Positions 8,194 to 16,353 of a stretch of 64,000 nucleotides of DNA are shown one piece after another; position 1 is the first letter of the stretch; every line of letters begins with the position of its first letter. This DNA is from Bacillus sp. CH140a_4T. Its GTDB lineage: Bacteria > Bacillota > Bacilli > Bacillales > Bacillaceae_G. The notes under the pieces were generated by a model. The model was not told where the DNA came from, searched no databases, and was given only the letters and a program-made list of their open reading frames with translations. The stretch spans positions 434,001 through 498,000 of the forward strand of contig NZ_WBPF01000013.1 in NCBI RefSeq assembly GCF_008923725.1, written 5' to 3'. Both the position numbers and the translations under genes were made by a program.

Positions 8194-9312
8194 TTATTTC
8201 GCTACTTCTTCAATAATTGCGACAACTAATTCTGCTGTTTTCGCTAATTCCTCAACAGGGATCTTTTCGTTTGTTGTATGAATTTCTTCATAACCAACCG
8301 CTAAGTTAACTGTTGGAATACCGTGTCCTGCAATTACGTTTGCATCACTTCCGCCACCACTTTGGTGAAGGGAAGGTGTACGACCAATGTTTTCTGCTGC
8401 ACGTTTTGCAACCTCTACAACGTGGTCGCCATCAGCAAATTTAAATCCTGGGTACATAACGTTTACTTCAACGTCTGCGTGACCGCCCATTTCTTTTGCA
8501 GTTGTTTCAAATGCTTCTTTCATTTTCGCAACTTGTACTTCCATTTTTTCATTGATTAATGAACGCGCTTCTGCAAAAATTTGTACATGATCGCAAACGA
8601 TATTCGTTTGTGTACCACCTTCAAAACGTCCAATATTTGCAGTAGTTTCAGAATCAATACGACCAAGTGGCATCTTCGCAATTGCTTTCGCTGCAATAGT
8701 AATTGCAGATACACCTTTTTCTGGTGCTACACCAGCGTGAGCTGTTTTCCCGCGAATAATTGCATTCACTTTCGCTTGTGTTGGAGCTGCAACAACGATT
8801 TCACCAACTTTTCCATCGCTATCTAATGCGTAACCGTATTTCGCTGTAATGCGCTCACGATCTAATGCTTTTGCACCAACAAGACCAGATTCTTCTCCAA
8901 CTGTAATAATAAATTCAATTGTACCATGAGGGATATTTTTTTCTTTTAAAACACGGATTGCTTCAAACATCGATGCTAATCCTGCTTTATCATCCGCACC
9001 TAAAATCGTAGTACCATCTGATACGATATATCCATCTTTAATAGAAGGCTTAATTCCATTACCAGGAACTACTGTATCCATATGAGAAGTAAAGTAAATT
9101 GTATCAACACCATCTTTTGTTGCTGGTAATGTACAAATTAAGTTACCTGCACTATGCCCAGTAACAGCCATTGTGTCATCTTCAAATACTTCTACACCTA
9201 AATCTGTAAATTTCTTTGTTAATACTTTGCAAATTTCTGCTTCAAATTTCGTTTCAGAATCTACTTGTACTAATTCCATAAATTCATTTACTAAACGTTC
9301 TTGATTAATCAT
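8194..9312 (-). CDS. M20-family tripeptidase/aminopeptidase (YqjE, PepT-like)
   Basis: A 372-residue cytoplasmic zinc peptidase. Metal and catalytic motifs of clan MH are visible: SHMDTV (His and Asp), GADDKAGL (bridging Asp), GEESGLVG (catalytic and ligand Glu), LDSDGKVG and a late GGGSDANV/HTTNE. The dimerisation domain occupies roughly residues 185-285. The family removes N-terminal residues from short peptides; exact substrate preference is not readable. The neighbour dinB is also near yqjE in B. subtilis, supporting orthology. Confidence 0.9.
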   Translation of the reverse strand: MINQERLVNEFMELVQVDSETKFEAEICKVLTKKFTDLGVEVFEDDTMAVTGHSAGNLICTLPATKDGVDTIYFTSHMDTVVPGNGIKPSIKDGYIVSDGTTILGADDKAGLASMFEAIRVLKEKNIPHGTIEFIITVGEESGLVGAKALDRERITAKYGYALDSDGKVGEIVVAAPTQAKVNAIIRGKTAHAGVAPEKGVSAITIAAKAIAKMPLGRIDSETTANIGRFEGGTQTNIVCDHVQIFAEARSLINEKMEVQVAKMKEAFETTAKEMGGHADVEVNVMYPGFKFADGDHVVEVAKRAAENIGRTPSLHQSGGGSDANVIAGHGIPTVNLAVGYEEIHTTNEKIPVEELAKTAELVVAIIEEVAK

Positions 9313-9395
9313 AAGACTGCGCCTCCTGCACTACCATTATGTATGTAACACTATTAATTATAACAGAATTTCGCAAAAGTTTCGAAATACAAGAC

Positions 9396-9432
9396 AAAAA
9401 ACAGACGGTTTATATGTCTAGATAACCATCTG
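9396..9432 (-). terminator. Terminator of the acetyltransferase gene
   Basis: CAGACGGTTTAT and GATAACCATCTG pair with small mismatches. On the minus strand the stem ends in a T6 run. Confidence 0.75.
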
Positions 9433-9439
9433 CTTTCTA

Positions 9440-9982
9440 TTACTCATTTAACAATACCCAGCGCATATGATCTTCCCATACTCCATTTACCATTAACATC
9501 TTCCTAGACACTCCCTCATATTGAAAGCCTATCTTCGTCACTACTTGTATAGATGCTAAATTTCGCGGCATAATCGGTGCTTCTATACGATGTAATTGAA
9601 ATTCCTCAAAAGCAACTTGAATCGCTTTTCTAAGCGCTTCTGTCGTATAACCTTTGTTTAACTCTGCCTTATCTAATTTATAACCGAGTACACAAGATTG
9701 ATAAATGCCGCGAACGATTAAATTAAATGAAATACATCCAATTATTTTCGTATCATCACCCTTTTTAAAAATCCAAAGCCTGATGATTTTACCTTCTGCA
9801 AACTCTTTTCTATCCTTTTGTAACTTTTTCTTTTGATAATCTAACGTAAAAAAATCCTCTGGTCTATACTCTTCCCAAGCTTTTAAAAATTCACGATTTC
9901 TGTCGTAATATTGAAGAACTTTTTCAGCATACGACTCATCGATTTCCCTTAAATGTAAACGATTTGTTTCATATATTTTCAT
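9440..9982 (-). CDS. GNAT-family N-acetyltransferase (RimJ/RimL-like)
   Basis: About 180 residues from ATG 9982 (a second ATG lies at 9985; both follow GGAG). The opening MKIYETNRLHLREI and the later VLGYKLDKAELNKGYTTEA, followed by RIEAPIMPRNLASIQVVTKIGFQYEG, are typical of RimJ/RimL-type acetyltransferases that use acetyl-CoA to modify amines, often protein N termini. The substrate cannot be told from sequence. It is monocistronic. Confidence 0.85.
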   Translation of the reverse strand: MKIYETNRLHLREIDESYAEKVLQYYDRNREFLKAWEEYRPEDFFTLDYQKKKLQKDRKEFAEGKIIRLWIFKKGDDTKIIGCISFNLIVRGIYQSCVLGYKLDKAELNKGYTTEALRKAIQVAFEEFQLHRIEAPIMPRNLASIQVVTKIGFQYEGVSRKMLMVNGVWEDHMRWVLLNE

Positions 9983-10173
9983 CATCGTATCTCCATTCTT
10001 CAGCTTGCATAACAAAAAACTTAAAATCTATCATTTTATATATTCTCTACATACATATGAATTTCCTGTTATACTTTACACACACTTCTCGAATTTTGTC
10101 ATTTCTCTCCCCTTGTCCATAATATCATTTCTCGTTACAATGATATTGTACTGATTTGCAAGGAGGTATAACG

Positions 10174-10266
10174 ATGCATAAAAAAGCTCAAAAAGTTATG
10201 ATTTATGTAATGCTAATTTCTATGCTTGTAACAACATTACTTGCTGGCGCGAGTATGTTTTGGTAA
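10174..10266 (+). CDS. prli42: Stressosome-associated membrane micro-protein Prli42
   Basis: A 30-codon gene starts at ATG 10174, nine bases after AAGGAGG, and stops at TAA 10264-10266. It has a basic N terminus (HKKAQK) followed by one hydrophobic helix (about residues 9-28), matching the Prli42 family as I remember it from Listeria and Bacillus. In Listeria, Prli42 anchors the stressosome to the membrane and passes oxidative stress signals to sigma B. A strong terminator follows immediately, which supports an independent gene. Confidence 0.85.
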   Translation: MHKKAQKVMIYVMLISMLVTTLLAGASMFW

Positions 10267-10293
10267 AAAGGACGATGTATTCGTCCTTTTTTT
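10266..10293 (+). terminator. Terminator of prli42
   Basis: AAAGGACGA and TCGTCCTTT form a 9-bp stem followed by T7, overlapping the last base of the prli42 stop codon. Confidence 0.9.
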
Positions 10294-10315
10294 ACGTTTT
10301 ACACATAATATAACA

Positions 10316-10349
10316 AAATAAACCATCTCGATATCGAGATGGTTTATTT
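10316..10349 (-). terminator. Palindromic terminator of the gene at 10344
   Basis: A perfect 34-base palindrome (17-base arms meeting at ATCGAT-type centre) overlaps the stop codon of the minus-strand gene. Its T-rich ends make it usable in either direction. Confidence 0.8.
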
Positions 10350-10583
10350 TATATAAAGCACAACCGCTACAATACTAAAGGAAAATGACATTACAAGTGC
10401 TATTATAAAGCTTGTATATTGTTTCTGCTGAAATGCCCCAATAACAAAAGTAAGATTGAGTAATGCCATACATACAAGTGCTACAAGATAAGAACATATA
10501 TTAAAAGTTGCCAACATGAATGTAACAACAAATAGAAATCCCATAAAGAACTGCATATACGAAAGCTTTGGATTCAAGTACAT
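10344..10583 (-). CDS. Small three-helix membrane protein
   Basis: Seventy-nine residues from ATG 10583 with AAGGGG eight bases upstream. Three hydrophobic segments (about 10-28, 31-48 and 57-76) leave almost no soluble part. Family not recognised. Its 5' leader contains a short copy of the dispersed repeat element (10617-10672). Confidence 0.7.
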   Translation of the reverse strand: MYLNPKLSYMQFFMGFLFVVTFMLATFNICSYLVALVCMALLNLTFVIGAFQQKQYTSFIIALVMSFSFSIVAVVLYIK

Positions 10584-10613
10584 ATGAGCAACCCCTTTAT
10601 CTAATTTTTCACC

Positions 10614-10674
10614 CCGATTGGTGAGGGCTGATATTCAGCGGGTAATAACATCCCACTGATTAAAGTTTCATTTT
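10614..10674 (-). repeat. Short form of the dispersed repeat in a 5' leader
   Basis: Read on the minus strand it begins TGAAACTTTAATCAGTGGG, forms a GGG/CCC hairpin and ends CACCAATCGG, matching the first half of the full element at 53415-53480. The second module with the nested stems is absent. It lies about 30 bases upstream of the start of the gene at 10344-10583, so it would be transcribed in that gene's leader. Confidence 0.55.
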
Positions 10675-10715
10675 ATCTTTCTATACTCCCATTAACTCAT
10701 GGTTATGTACACATG

Positions 10716-11276
10716 TCAAGACAACTTGTTACAATAGAAAAAGCCAACCTTTTCGTTGGCTTTTTCATATGCAATGGCTCCTTTTTCTTTTGCCAATTGC
10801 TGAAATGATTTTTTCGACTTCACAATCCATACTTTCGTTCCAATTGGAATGCGATCAAATAAATACTCCACATCGTTTTTCTTCATTCTTATACATCCTT
10901 GTGAAATATACTTTCCAATTGAACTAGGTTGGTTTGTTCCATGTATTCCATATTTACTCCCATCAGTTCCTCTTGCATTAAATCCAATCCACCTTGACCC
11001 AAGTGGATTTTTCGGTGATCCACCGGGAATATCCTTCGCAATATAATACGGATCCTTTGCTTTCATTACAACATCAAAAGTTCCCTCTGGAGTTAATTCA
11101 TTTGTTTTCCCTGTCGCTACTGGAAAAACCTTTTGAATCTTTCCATCGTCAATATAAGCTAGTTTATTCGTCGCTTTATTTACAATAATAAAAGGATCTC
11201 CGGCACGTGGATTATCACCAAGAGGCCAAATAGGCGATAAAGAAAGACATAATATGAAAGAGAGAAGATACGGCAT
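10716..11276 (-). CDS. YkuD-type L,D-transpeptidase
   Basis: Exported peptidoglycan cross-linking enzyme of 186 residues. An N-terminal hydrophobic stretch (1-18) acts as signal or anchor. The YkuD domain follows, with the catalytic signature HGTNQ, a gap, then SQGCIRM (His, Ser-x-Gly-Cys-x-Arg). It has no LysM domain, unlike B. subtilis YkuD. Family members form 3-3 cross-links or attach proteins; in Bacillus they are often spore-associated. Start ATG follows AAGGTAGGAA. Confidence 0.92.
   Translation of the reverse strand: MPYLLSFILCLSLSPIWPLGDNPRAGDPFIIVNKATNKLAYIDDGKIQKVFPVATGKTNELTPEGTFDVVMKAKDPYYIAKDIPGGSPKNPLGSRWIGFNARGTDGSKYGIHGTNQPSSIGKYISQGCIRMKKNDVEYLFDRIPIGTKVWIVKSKKSFQQLAKEKGAIAYEKANEKVGFFYCNKLS
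10737..10766 (-). terminator. Terminator of the L,D-transpeptidase gene
   Basis: AAAAAGCCAAC and GTTGGCTTTTT form a strong stem with T5 on the minus strand, overlapping the gene's last codons. Confidence 0.85.
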
Positions 11277-11292
11277 AAATAATTCCTACCTT

Positions 11293-12261
11293 CTATATAA
11301 GTTCTTTTATATTATCCTTTCCCTTAAAGCGGCTTTTAATGAGTAAATATTGCTCCATTTCATATACAAGTTGAACAAGTTTCGCACGTATCTCAAATTC
11401 TTCACGTGTAGCCGGCAATGGCATATCCCTAAATAATTCTCGCATTTCTTGAAGCTGTCTTAAGGAGATAACCCCAGTACTCTCAGGGCTAATGGCATTT
11501 CCAATGTTCTCAACCACATCCGCAATCATATCAGCTTGTTCATATGTCCATGATAAAGAAGCTGCTAACGGTATCATCCGCTCTAAAATTTCGAACTGTT
11601 GCATGCGCATATTAAAATAACGATAGTAATAGCCATCTTCTCGCATAAATGCATTCTCAAGTTTCTTAAACGATAAATCCCTTGCTTCATTTAGCATATT
11701 TTCAGTTTCAATAAGCTCTGCCCCGCTCCAACTACTTTCTCTGTTTCGTAGATACACAACCATTTCAAACAAAATCGTTTTAAAATTACTTTCTATTGTA
11801 TCCTGATACTCTTTTAGCTTATTTTCACTACTTGGCATATACATATTCACTAATAATGCCACGCTAATCCCTATCGTTAATATCGCAATTTCATTTCCAA
11901 CAATAAGCCATGTAATTTGTTTCAATGAATATAGATGCATCACAATAACTGAACTCGTGACAATACCTTCTTGAATTTTAAGCATAACTGCAGTCGGAAT
12001 AAATGTAAGTAATAATACGCTAATTGCTAGTGGTGTATATCCAATTGTTTCAAAAATACAAAACGCGAATACCATTGATAATACACAAGCTAAAAAACGA
12101 TGTAACGATACTTGAAGTGATTTACGTTTCGTATTTTGTACACATAATATAACTAAAATACCCGCTGAACTATAAAATTCTAATCCTAATAACTGAGCAA
12201 TAAAAACCGCTGTGCCTGTCCCTATTGCTGTTTTTACTGTACGGTATCCGATTTTGAACAT
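11293..12261 (-). CDS. Aromatic acid exporter family membrane protein (YqjA-like)
   Basis: About 322 residues. The start was set to ATG 12261 behind AGGAG, giving MFKIGYRTVKTAIG, which matches the family N terminus; a longer frame adds 19 unsupported residues. Four to six hydrophobic segments fill residues 10-150, followed by a long cytoplasmic helical domain (about 160-320). This is the ArAE_1/DUF939-like arrangement of B. subtilis YqjA. Transport substrate is unknown. Confidence 0.82.
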   Translation of the reverse strand: MFKIGYRTVKTAIGTGTAVFIAQLLGLEFYSSAGILVILCVQNTKRKSLQVSLHRFLACVLSMVFAFCIFETIGYTPLAISVLLLTFIPTAVMLKIQEGIVTSSVIVMHLYSLKQITWLIVGNEIAILTIGISVALLVNMYMPSSENKLKEYQDTIESNFKTILFEMVVYLRNRESSWSGAELIETENMLNEARDLSFKKLENAFMREDGYYYRYFNMRMQQFEILERMIPLAASLSWTYEQADMIADVVENIGNAISPESTGVISLRQLQEMRELFRDMPLPATREEFEIRAKLVQLVYEMEQYLLIKSRFKGKDNIKELI

Positions 12262-12302
12262 AGCATTGCTCCTATATGTATAAACGTATTTACAGTTAGT
12301 AT

Positions 12303-12332
12303 AAAAAAAGGATGACACAATGTCATCCTTTT
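12303..12332 (-). terminator. Terminator of the art operon
   Basis: AAAAGGATGACA and TGTCATCCTTTT around CAA, between the ATPase gene and the downstream minus-strand yqjA-like gene. Confidence 0.88.
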
Positions 12333-12361
12333 CTACTTATTATTCACGTAACCTTTACAGA

Positions 12362-13084
12362 TTACAATATTTTTTGTAAAAATTGTTGCGCACGTTCACT
12401 TTTCGGTGCTGCAAAAAATTCCGCTGGCGAACTATCTTCTACAAGCTTTCCACCATCTAAAAAGAGAACACGATCTGCTACTTCTTTTGCAAATCCCATT
12501 TCATGTGTAACAATCGCCATTGTCATTCCTGTCGTAACTAATGATTTCATAACTTCTAACACTTCTTTTACCATCTCTGGATCTAGTGCTGATGTTGGTT
12601 CATCAAATAACATCACTTCTGGTTCCATCGCTAACGCTCTCGCAATTGCTACACGTTGCTTTTGTCCTCCCGAAAGACGATTCGGATACGTATCTTTTTT
12701 ATCTAATAAACCGACCTTTTCTAAAAGTTTTTCGGCTTTCTTTTCAGCTTCTTGTTTCATTACTCCTTTTACATTGATAGGAGCATACGTAATATTTTCT
12801 AATACAGTCATATGAGGAAATAGGTGAAAATGCTGAAATACCATTCCGACATTTTCACGAACGTGCATAATATTCGTTTTCGGATTCGTTACTTCTTCCG
12901 TTCCAATCCAAATATGACCATTTGTCGGTGCTTCTAACACATTCATACAACGTAAAAATGTTGATTTCCCTGATCCAGACGGTCCAATAATTGCTACTAC
13001 TTCCCCTTTTTCAATCGTTGTTGTAATTCCTTTTAATACTTCATTTTTTCCAAATGATTTATGAAGGTTTTCAATTTTAATCAC
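12362..13084 (-). CDS. artR: Amino-acid ABC transporter ATP-binding protein
   Basis: A 240-residue ATPase of the polar amino acid (PAAT) class. Walker A GPSGSGKS is near residue 34, signature LSGGQKQR near 137, Walker [13 protein letters not shown] near 158, and the H-loop at IVTHEM. It overlaps the permease gene by 8 bases, which indicates translational coupling. Its partners and order match B. subtilis ArtPQR (arginine); glutamine or cystine uptake cannot be excluded from sequence alone. Confidence 0.9.
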   Translation of the reverse strand: MIKIENLHKSFGKNEVLKGITTTIEKGEVVAIIGPSGSGKSTFLRCMNVLEAPTNGHIWIGTEEVTNPKTNIMHVRENVGMVFQHFHLFPHMTVLENITYAPINVKGVMKQEAEKKAEKLLEKVGLLDKKDTYPNRLSGGQKQRVAIARALAMEPEVMLFDEPTSALDPEMVKEVLEVMKSLVTTGMTMAIVTHEMGFAKEVADRVLFLDGGKLVEDSSPAEFFAAPKSERAQQFLQKIL

Positions 13085-13736
13085 TTTTCTTCATTCTCCC
13101 TTCAATTGCCTTCCCGACTAATGTAAGAATAATGACTAGCATATAATAAATTAGTCCAACAAAAAGTAATGGTTCAAGATATTTAAACGTTTCACCGCCT
13201 ACGATGTAAGCACGGCGCATTAAATCCGTCGCTCCTATTACTGTTACTACAGCCGATTCTTTCGTAAGTGTCGCAAACTCGTTCACAAGCGCTGGTAATA
13301 TATTTTTTAATGCTTGAGGGAAAATAATATTTCGCATCATTTTCCCGTAAGGAACCCCTAATGCCATTGCTGCTTCTGTTTGTCCTTTATCAACCGCTTG
13401 AATGCCCGCGCGGATTACTTCTGACATATATGCACCTGAATTCAAACTAAATGCTAATACAGCCGCTAAGAATGCTGGTATTTCATAACCAATTATTTGC
13501 GGGACACCGAAATAAATAATCATTAATTGCAATACAAGTGGTGTACCACGGAAAATTGATGTATAAAGATCAGCCGCTATATTTAATGCTCGTATTCTAG
13601 CAATTTTGCAAAGCGCTAATAACATTCCTAAAATAAATCCTACTAGCGCTGATACTGCTACAATTTTCAAAGTAACTTCTAAGCCCTTTAATATATATGG
13701 GATCGAAGGCGTAATCGCCGAAAAATCTAAGTTCAT
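13077..13736 (-). CDS. artQ: Amino-acid ABC transporter permease
   Basis: About 219 residues from ATG 13736, chosen because GAGGGG lies ten bases upstream. It has five hydrophobic helices and the PAAT-type coupling segment [26 protein letters not shown] near residues 140-165 that contacts the ATPase. It forms the membrane channel of the transporter with the ATPase and binding protein in the same operon. Confidence 0.9.
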   Translation of the reverse strand: MNLDFSAITPSIPYILKGLEVTLKIVAVSALVGFILGMLLALCKIARIRALNIAADLYTSIFRGTPLVLQLMIIYFGVPQIIGYEIPAFLAAVLAFSLNSGAYMSEVIRAGIQAVDKGQTEAAMALGVPYGKMMRNIIFPQALKNILPALVNEFATLTKESAVVTVIGATDLMRRAYIVGGETFKYLEPLLFVGLIYYMLVIILTLVGKAIEGRMKKSD

Positions 13737-13766
13737 TCTTTTCATTCCCCTCACAGAAAAGTGAAA

Positions 13767-13787
13767 GGCAGCTTATTTTTCGCTGCC
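13767..13787 (-). promoter_or_regulatory. Intra-operon hairpin between artP and artQ
   Basis: GGCAGC and GCTGCC form a 6-bp stem overlapping the artP stop codon and ending in a short T-rich stretch on the minus strand. It could be a partial terminator or RNA-stabilising structure raising binding-protein levels over the permease; this is inference. Confidence 0.4.
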
Positions 13788-14552
13788 AAACCATTTCTTC
13801 ACTAATTTATCCATTTCTCCATTTTCTTGCATTTTTTTAATTACTTTATTAAATTCAGCTGTTTTATCACTGTTTTTTGGAAGAGCAATTGCTGCTCCAA
13901 CTTCTTCTGGCGCTTCTTTAATTTCAATTCCTTGTAATTCTTTCATTTTTTCTAAATAATTTTTAGCAACTGTATCTTCTATAATTGCAGCGTCAAAACG
14001 ACCTGCTTTAATTTCTTGTACGATTTCTGGTATACGGTCACGTCCCTCAACTTTGAAATCTACTTGTTTTTTAAATTCTGCTGCTTTCTCTTCTTGAATA
14101 GATCCTGTTTGTACCCCTACTTTTTTCCCTTTTAAATCCTCTACAGATTGAATGTTTGAATCCTTTTTAGAAACGACCATGTTTTTCGCAACGAAATAAA
14201 TATCTGTGAAATCAACATTATTTTTACGCTCTGCAGTTGGCGTCATACCTGCCATTACGAAATCAACTTTTCCTGAGCTAAGAGATGCTAATAAACCACC
14301 AAAATCCATATCTTTCACTTTCACTTCATAACCAAGTTCTTTTCCGATATATTTAGCAACATCAACATCAAAGCCGATAATTTCATCACTTTTTGAAGCT
14401 TCTACGTATTCATATGGTTTATAATCTGCTGAAGTCCCCATAACCAATACTTTTTTATCTTTTCCAGTAACCTTTTCTTCCCCATTACTACAAGCGCTGA
14501 ACATACTTACAACTAAAATAAGTGCAAACGATATTGATAATAACTTCTTCAT
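13773..14552 (-). CDS. artP: Amino-acid ABC transporter substrate-binding lipoprotein
   Basis: A 259-residue extracytoplasmic binding protein. A lipoprotein signal peptide ends in the lipobox-like FSAC near residues 18-21. The SBP_bac_3 fold follows, with GFDVDVAKYIG, DFVMAGMTPTAERKNNVDFTDIYF and KKVGVQTGSI. It captures a polar amino acid, probably arginine by analogy with B. subtilis ArtP, and delivers it to the permease. It is the first gene of the three-gene operon. Confidence 0.9.
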   Translation of the reverse strand: MKKLLSISFALILVVSMFSACSNGEEKVTGKDKKVLVMGTSADYKPYEYVEASKSDEIIGFDVDVAKYIGKELGYEVKVKDMDFGGLLASLSSGKVDFVMAGMTPTAERKNNVDFTDIYFVAKNMVVSKKDSNIQSVEDLKGKKVGVQTGSIQEEKAAEFKKQVDFKVEGRDRIPEIVQEIKAGRFDAAIIEDTVAKNYLEKMKELQGIEIKEAPEEVGAAIALPKNSDKTAEFNKVIKKMQENGEMDKLVKKWFGSEK

Positions 14553-14752
14553 CTTTCTTCCCCCTAATGATGTATATTTAAAAGTTTAATAGAATATTTA
14601 TTCGATGTTTGTATTGTATCAGCACTTTTATTTTTATGCAATATATAAAATAAAAATAAATTAAATAACAATATTAATAATGTTTGTCGTGTATAAAATA
14701 ATGCATAAAACAACATGACTATGCATGTCCCATAAATTTTAATACTAAATAA

Positions 14753-14794
14753 AAAAGGCGGTACACCCACTTAATTGTGGACATACCGCCTTTT
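14753..14794 (-). terminator. Terminator of brxB
   Basis: GGCGGTA and TACCGCC with additional inner pairs (CCAC/GTGG), T-rich on the minus strand, just after the brxB stop. Confidence 0.85.
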
Positions 14795-14803
14795 CGTTTA
14801 TTT

Positions 14804-15238
14804 TTATAGTTCTTCACAATTCTCTTCGAAATAAGATTGTAGTTTTGCAATAACTTGCATCGGTTCATGACCTTCAATTTCATGACGCTCTACCATCGTT
14901 ACAATTTTTCCATCTTTTAATAAAGCAAATGATGGAGAAGAAGGTGGATACCCTTCGAAATATTCACGAGCTCTTGCTGTTGCTTCTTTATCTTGACCTG
15001 CAAACACCGTTACAAGATGGTTAGGACGTTTATCATAATGTACAGAATGCGCAGCAGCAGGACGAGCAATACCACCTGCACAACCACATACAGAGTTTAC
15101 CATTACAAGTGTTGTTCCATTTCTTTTAAACGCTTCTTCTACTGCTTCTGGCGTCGTCAATTCTGTATATCCAGCAGAGACAATCTCTTCACGCGCTTGG
15201 CGGACAACATCATTCATAAAAAAGTTAAAATTAATCAA
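14804..15238 (-). CDS. brxB: Bacilliredoxin BrxB (YqiW family)
   Basis: A 144-residue thioredoxin-like protein with the CGC active site in [15 protein letters not shown] (about residues 50-64) and the HSVHYDKRP and [11 protein letters not shown] segments of the family. Bacilliredoxins remove bacillithiol from oxidised protein cysteines, using the bacillithiol redox pathway in the cytoplasm. An inverted repeat lies 54-79 bases upstream (15292-15317). Confidence 0.94.
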   Translation of the reverse strand: MINFNFFMNDVVRQAREEIVSAGYTELTTPEAVEEAFKRNGTTLVMVNSVCGCAGGIARPAAAHSVHYDKRPNHLVTVFAGQDKEATARAREYFEGYPPSSPSFALLKDGKIVTMVERHEIEGHEPMQVIAKLQSYFEENCEEL

Positions 15239-15291
15239 TCTTTTCCCTCCTCTAAAACTACCTATTAGTATCTTACCAGTTAATGTTTATG

Positions 15292-15317
15292 AAATACAAG
15301 TAAGTTTACTTGTATTT
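15292..15317. promoter_or_regulatory. Perfect inverted repeat upstream of brxB
   Basis: AAATACAAGTAA and TTACTTGTATTT are separated by two bases. It lies in the brxB promoter region and is distinct from the yjdF terminator at 15325-15360. It might be an operator, but I do not recognise the regulator. Confidence 0.45.
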
Positions 15318-15324
15318 GGGTATA

Positions 15325-15360
15325 GAAAAGGTGTTAGAACCCTGTTCTAACACCTTTTCT
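15325..15360 (-). terminator. Terminator of yjdF
   Basis: GAAAAGGTGTTAGAAC and its complement form a 14-16 bp stem with a very short loop and a T-run on the minus strand. Confidence 0.88.
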
Positions 15361-15767
15361 TAATGACCACGATGTTTTTGCTTTGCTTTTTGTACTTTGA
15401 TTAAACGTCTTCTTTGTTTTTCAGCCTCTCGCTTCTCCTTAGATTGCACTTTCTTTTCTTGTTTATGCAGTTCATAAGATAAGCTAATTGCCTCTTGCGC
15501 CTTAGTAAAGCGGTTTACATTTACTTCTTTTGCTGCTTGTCGTATGATCCGCTTTATATTTTTGGGACGCTGTTTTTCTTTCACTTCCACGCCACATTTT
15601 GCAAAGTACTGAAAATACGCTAACATTGAACCGTTCACAAATATAAGCACTTCTTCGTCTGAAGGTTCCGTTCCAAAGATATACCTCGCTCCATACAACT
15701 TCCCTTTTTCTTTACATGTAATGATTCCAACAAAAAATTGGCCATCGTGATATACTGTCAACTCCAT
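15360..15767 (-). CDS. yjdF: YjdF-family protein (DUF2992)
   Basis: About 135 residues from ATG 15767, giving MELTVYHDGQFFVGI, the family start; the longer open frame runs back through the riboswitch and is not used. The N-terminal two thirds is the YjdF domain. The C-terminal 45 residues are very basic and helical. YjdF has no established biochemical role; expression in many Firmicutes is controlled by a riboswitch that binds azaaromatic compounds, suggesting a function in handling toxic planar aromatics. Confidence 0.88.
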   Translation of the reverse strand: MELTVYHDGQFFVGIITCKEKGKLYGARYIFGTEPSDEEVLIFVNGSMLAYFQYFAKCGVEVKEKQRPKNIKRIIRQAAKEVNVNRFTKAQEAISLSYELHKQEKKVQSKEKREAEKQRRRLIKVQKAKQKHRGH

Positions 15768-15868
15768 TGACAGCCCCGCCTTAAAAAAATTAGAAATACG
15801 GGACATCCCGGAGGGGAAGGTTACTGACATGAAATCATGCGTCTGGACTACCAACCAGAACTATGTTT
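15768..15868 (-). ncRNA. yjdF-type azaaromatic-sensing riboswitch
   Basis: On the minus strand the leader shows TAGTTCTGGTTGGTAGTCC, GCATGATTTCATGTCAGTAA, CCTTCCCC and CGGGATGTCCCG, followed by GGCGGGGC just before the start codon. These blocks match the yjdF motif as I remember it, and the gene behind it is yjdF. TCTGG/CCAGA, CATGA/TCATG and CGGGA/TCCCG give three local stems. CCCC can pair with the GGGG next to the ATG, suggesting control of translation initiation. Confidence 0.85.
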
Positions 15869-15888
15869 TTGTATTTCTTTCACTATTA

Positions 15889-16353
15889 TTATATCTTTTT
15901 TTCCATAATCTTCGTATATTCCGCAATCATTTTTTTATGCGATCCTACAATATAGTCAGGTAGTTCTGTTAGTGGGAAGAATTTAAGCTGAACTGCTTCT
16001 TCTTTATTCATAACAAAATCACCTTCGTATTCATCCGTATAATAAGCTGTCGTTACAGATTGAAATTCATCACCGTTTGCTAGTTTTGTAAAATAGTTCG
16101 CTCCAGAAAACACATTGATTAATCGCAGGTTCTTCACTTCTATTCCTGTTTCTTCGTATACTTCACGGCAAGCTGTTTCTTCTGGTGATTCACTAAGCTC
16201 CATTAATCCGCCAGGCAGCCCCCATTTTCCGTAAGGCTCTGTTCTTTGTTGTAATAATACATATCCATTTTCATTTATAACGAGTACAACAGCACCAACT
16301 AAAATTAAAGGGCGATGACCAACTATTTTTCGTAATTCTTCTACATATCCCAT
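15889..16353 (-). CDS. Nudix hydrolase
   Basis: About 154 residues from ATG 16353, preceded by AAAGGAGGCGAT. The Nudix box is complete: GG, then ELSESPEET, REVYEETGIEV (about residues 45-67). The family hydrolyses nucleoside diphosphates linked to another group; the substrate is not predictable here. The gene start overlaps the 3' end of the truncated DUF421 frame, whose sequence supplies its ribosome binding site. Confidence 0.88.
   Translation of the reverse strand: MGYVEELRKIVGHRPLILVGAVVLVINENGYVLLQQRTEPYGKWGLPGGLMELSESPEETACREVYEETGIEVKNLRLINVFSGANYFTKLANGDEFQSVTTAYYTDEYEGDFVMNKEEAVQLKFFPLTELPDYIVGSHKKMIAEYTKIMEKKI

Noticed and set aside
12312-12815. 167-codon plus-strand open frame opposite artR
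   Set aside because: A shadow of a clear ABC ATPase gene; Ser/Cys-rich composition and no ribosome binding site.
14553-14750. ARG boxes (ArgR operators) upstream of artP
   Set aside because: Some TGCATAA-like stretches exist, but in this AT-rich region none matches the palindromic ARG box well enough.
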